42,608 bases of DNA from JABDAD01 sp964409695. Its GTDB lineage: Bacteria; Pseudomonadota; Alphaproteobacteria; Rickettsiales; Rickettsiaceae. The translations under genes were made by a program, and so were the position numbers. Where the stretch lies: the NCBI GenBank assembly GCA_964409695.1, contig CAYPDX010000005.1, positions 1-42,608 of the forward strand, given 5' to 3'. The first letter of the stretch is position 1. Each line of letters opens with the position of its first letter. Shown one piece after another: positions 40,550 through 42,608 of the stretch. The notes beneath the pieces were generated by a model. It saw only the letters and a program-made list of their open reading frames with translations. It was not told where the DNA came from and made no database searches.

Positions 40550-42325
40550 TCATAGTTCATTCTTTGTATCAGGCAAAAATCCTCCCACTTGTGTATCCCA
40601 AAGAGCCTTATACAATCCACCTTTTACAAGCAACTCTGCATGCGTCCCATCTTCAACAATCTTACCTTTATCAAATACTAATATACGGTCCATATGGAGA
40701 AGTGTTGATAAACGATGCGCAATGATTATAGTTGTTTTATGTTTCATTAATTCCCACAGACTTCCTTGGATAACACTCTCTGTTACAGAATCAAGTTGAG
40801 ACGTGGCCTCATCTAAAATCAGAATTGGAGCATTTTTTAGAATTGCCCGAGCAATGGCAATTCTTTGGCGTTGCCCGCCGGAAAGCTTGACACCACGCTC
40901 GCCAACCTGTGACTCATAAGCTTCCGGCAATTTGCTAATAAATTCATGTGCGTGAGCTTTCTTTGCAGCTTCAATTACTTCTTCATCTGTCGCTTCAATA
41001 AGCCCATAACGTATATTCTCCATTAATGTTCGATGAAAAAGTGATGGGTCTTGTGGAATCATGGCAATTGACCTACGCAAACTATCTTGCGTTACATCGC
41101 AAATATCCTGTCCATCAATAAGAATACGACCATCAGTTACGTCATAAAGCCTTAGAATTAGATTAACGAAAGTGGATTTACCACTTCCAGAATATCCAAC
41201 CAAGCCAACTTTCTGGCCAGATTCTATACTGATCGATTTATTTTGAAAAAGTGGCTGCGTGCCTTTATAATGAAATTTTATGTCGGAGAAAGTAATTTGA
41301 CCACGCTGGCATTTAAGAGGCCTTGCACTTTCCTTATCCTGAATCTCATGAGGTATCATGAGCGAGTTAAGGCTCTGCTTGCACCTTCCTACTGCCTTAT
41401 TGAATTCATCAACTTGTGACATAGTAAACCACATCACATGACCAGTTTCCATAGAAAGTCCTAGAATCAAAGCAAAGTCGCCTATAGTAACCAAATTTTG
41501 GCTATAAAGATATACAAGAAAATAGCAAGAGACAGCCATCATTATTGCTATCAATCCTCCCTGAATGGAATGTAAGAGAAGCGCATAATAATGGACATCG
41601 AAATATGCTTTTTGCTGAACGCGGAAGAAGGGTATCATCCTTGTTTTTTCGTACATGTTTCCAGCAAAAATCCTGACGCTACCGTGGTTCGATAATGAAT
41701 CATTTAGCTCCCCTACAACTATGGATTCTGCTGTAGCTTGTCCGTCAGAAAGAGCGACGAGATTTTTGGACATAATAATGCTCACGCCTACAAAGACTAC
41801 AAACCAAGCAATCAGTATAAAGCAAAATATCGGGTTTGCGAAATATGCAGCTATGATTGCAGCAAGCAATAATGAAGCGCCCCTCAAAAAATTTGATGCA
41901 ACTGAACTTATAAGCTTTTCAACACCATCTGCCATATTGCAGATCTGCTTTGAGATTTTACCGGATAATGTATCTTGATAGAACTGATGGGAGTGTCTGA
42001 GCGTATAGTCCCGCAGTTCACCAACAATACTGTTAGTGATAGCTGGTGTAAATGTAGCGAGAATATAGGTAATCCCTCTCCATGTGAAGTTATCAAAAAC
42101 GATGAAGTTCACGAATACAAGACTCGCAGGTATTACCAAGATTGAAACATCTCCGCCTTGAACTGAAGGAAGAAGATTTATGAGGTGTTTAATGAGCAAG
42201 CTATTAAATGGTCCCCAAAATCCAGCGAGGAAAGCTGTACAGACATAGATAACGACAATATGTTTATATGGCTTCAAAAAATGCCATATAAACGACCATA
42301 AGTTTTGCGAGAGTAAATTTTTCAT
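40550..42325 (-). CDS. ABC exporter, fused permease and ATPase (MsbA/type I family)
   Basis: Half-transporter of 591 residues acting as a homodimer. The N-terminal membrane domain has six helices (residues about 15-310) and the ATPase domain contains Walker A GYSGSGKSTFVNLILRLYDV, Q loop AMIPQDPSLFHRTLMENIRY, signature LSGGQRQRIAIARAI, Walker B APILILDEATSQLD and the switch His in IIIAHRLSTL. General plan fits lipid-A/multidrug exporters, but it lacks features that would single out MsbA. It starts at 42325 with no clear ribosome-binding site. Confidence 0.9.
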   Translation of the reverse strand: MKNLLSQNLWSFIWHFLKPYKHIVVIYVCTAFLAGFWGPFNSLLIKHLINLLPSVQGGDVSILVIPASLVFVNFIVFDNFTWRGITYILATFTPAITNSIVGELRDYTLRHSHQFYQDTLSGKISKQICNMADGVEKLISSVASNFLRGASLLLAAIIAAYFANPIFCFILIAWFVVFVGVSIIMSKNLVALSDGQATAESIVVGELNDSLSNHGSVRIFAGNMYEKTRMIPFFRVQQKAYFDVHYYALLLHSIQGGLIAIMMAVSCYFLVYLYSQNLVTIGDFALILGLSMETGHVMWFTMSQVDEFNKAVGRCKQSLNSLMIPHEIQDKESARPLKCQRGQITFSDIKFHYKGTQPLFQNKSISIESGQKVGLVGYSGSGKSTFVNLILRLYDVTDGRILIDGQDICDVTQDSLRRSIAMIPQDPSLFHRTLMENIRYGLIEATDEEVIEAAKKAHAHEFISKLPEAYESQVGERGVKLSGGQRQRIAIARAILKNAPILILDEATSQLDSVTESVIQGSLWELMKHKTTIIIAHRLSTLLHMDRILVFDKGKIVEDGTHAELLVKGGLYKALWDTQVGGFLPDTKNEL

Positions 42326-42608
42326 TTTTTACATTTAAAATTAACTAGCCCAGCTAAATAAAAGCCGCGGATATAACTTTGTTTTAACATAAAACTACGT
42401 TTCTTACTAAGAAAGCCTTATATAAATATAAAAATTTATTAGAGATGTGTTTGCTGCTTATAGCGCGGTGACCAGCCTTTCCGGCCCAACAGCGAAATAT
42501 AATAAATATTTTTGCTAAGTAGTTTGGAGAATTTAGAAATGGGAAATAGTATCAGAGTATGTTGACAAACTAGGATAAATAGATCAAATTGAACACTAAT
42601 AAAAGATT
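42326..42608. other. Terminal 283 bases without a supported gene
   Basis: Mostly AT-rich spacer. A leftward frame is open from the right edge to about 42442 and ends LLGRKGWSPRYKQQTHL; its last 17 codons (about 42445-42495) are more GC-rich than the surroundings and could be the tail of a decayed or incoming gene, but I do not recognise it. The rest of the stretch shows no RNA gene or repeat. Confidence 0.3.

Overview
The window is AT-rich, gene-dense DNA from an alphaproteobacterium of the order Rickettsiales, probably host-associated. The lineage call rests on gene content: an rOmpA/rOmpB-type surface autotransporter, two tandem small barrels resembling the rickettsial adhesins Adr1/Adr2, a VirB2-type pilin, a mitochondrial-type complex I accessory subunit (NDUFS4 family), paired b' and b subunits of ATP synthase, and DUF2155. 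I cannot place the family or genus. Alr, LspA, BamD, Mla components and an O-antigen ligase-like protein suggest a full Gram-negative envelope.

Layout. 1-1360: N-terminal part of an autotransporter, cut by the window edge. 1.6-7.1 kb: housekeeping genes (rluD, a uracil-DNA glycosylase, lspA, xseB, NDUFS4-like, uvrD) and a solitary virB2-like pilin. 7.2-11.7 kb: an RND efflux adaptor and pump, then ruvC. 11.7-17.3 kb: a leftward respiratory block, F0 ATP synthase genes (atpI-B-E-b'-b) followed directly by nuoA-B-C-D. 17.4-25.8 kb: a surface and accessory region with an acidic protein of unknown function, a lipase-like hydrolase, an outer-membrane barrel, an alpha-helical protein, the two Adr-like barrels, tRNA-His, a porin and a serine-hydrolase lipoprotein. 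This is also where the repeats concentrate. 25.8-31.3 kb: aspS, rnd, a Vps62-like protein (effector candidate), a small unknown gene and a Bax-inhibitor-1 family protein. 31.6-39.6 kb: two leftward runs, DUF2155/O-antigen ligase/bamD/ychF/MFS/nrdR and alr/mlaE/mlaF. 39.7-42.3 kb: an orphan ParA-like ATPase, a decayed ATPase relic and an MsbA-like ABC exporter.

The most interesting signal is repetitive DNA. One family, called R here, is a palindromic element of about 120 bp with terminal inverted repeats and a central hairpin. Three copies align well end to end (18.2, 20.9 and 22.9 kb), one aligns mainly in its core (13.6 kb), and one is doubtful (12.3 kb). One copy lies in frame inside the signal-peptide region of the lipase gene, one abuts the 5' end of tRNA-His, and one separates nuoC from nuoD. 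The second family is a MITE-like element of about 200 bp with two full copies in opposite orientation at 19.9 and 23.1 kb. Partial copies at 1.4, 8.2 and 30.4 kb centre on a GC-rich hairpin that can act as a terminator or supply an ATG.

No CRISPR array, prophage, transposase or complete toxin-antitoxin pair was recognised. All assignments come from reading motifs by eye; no database search was run.
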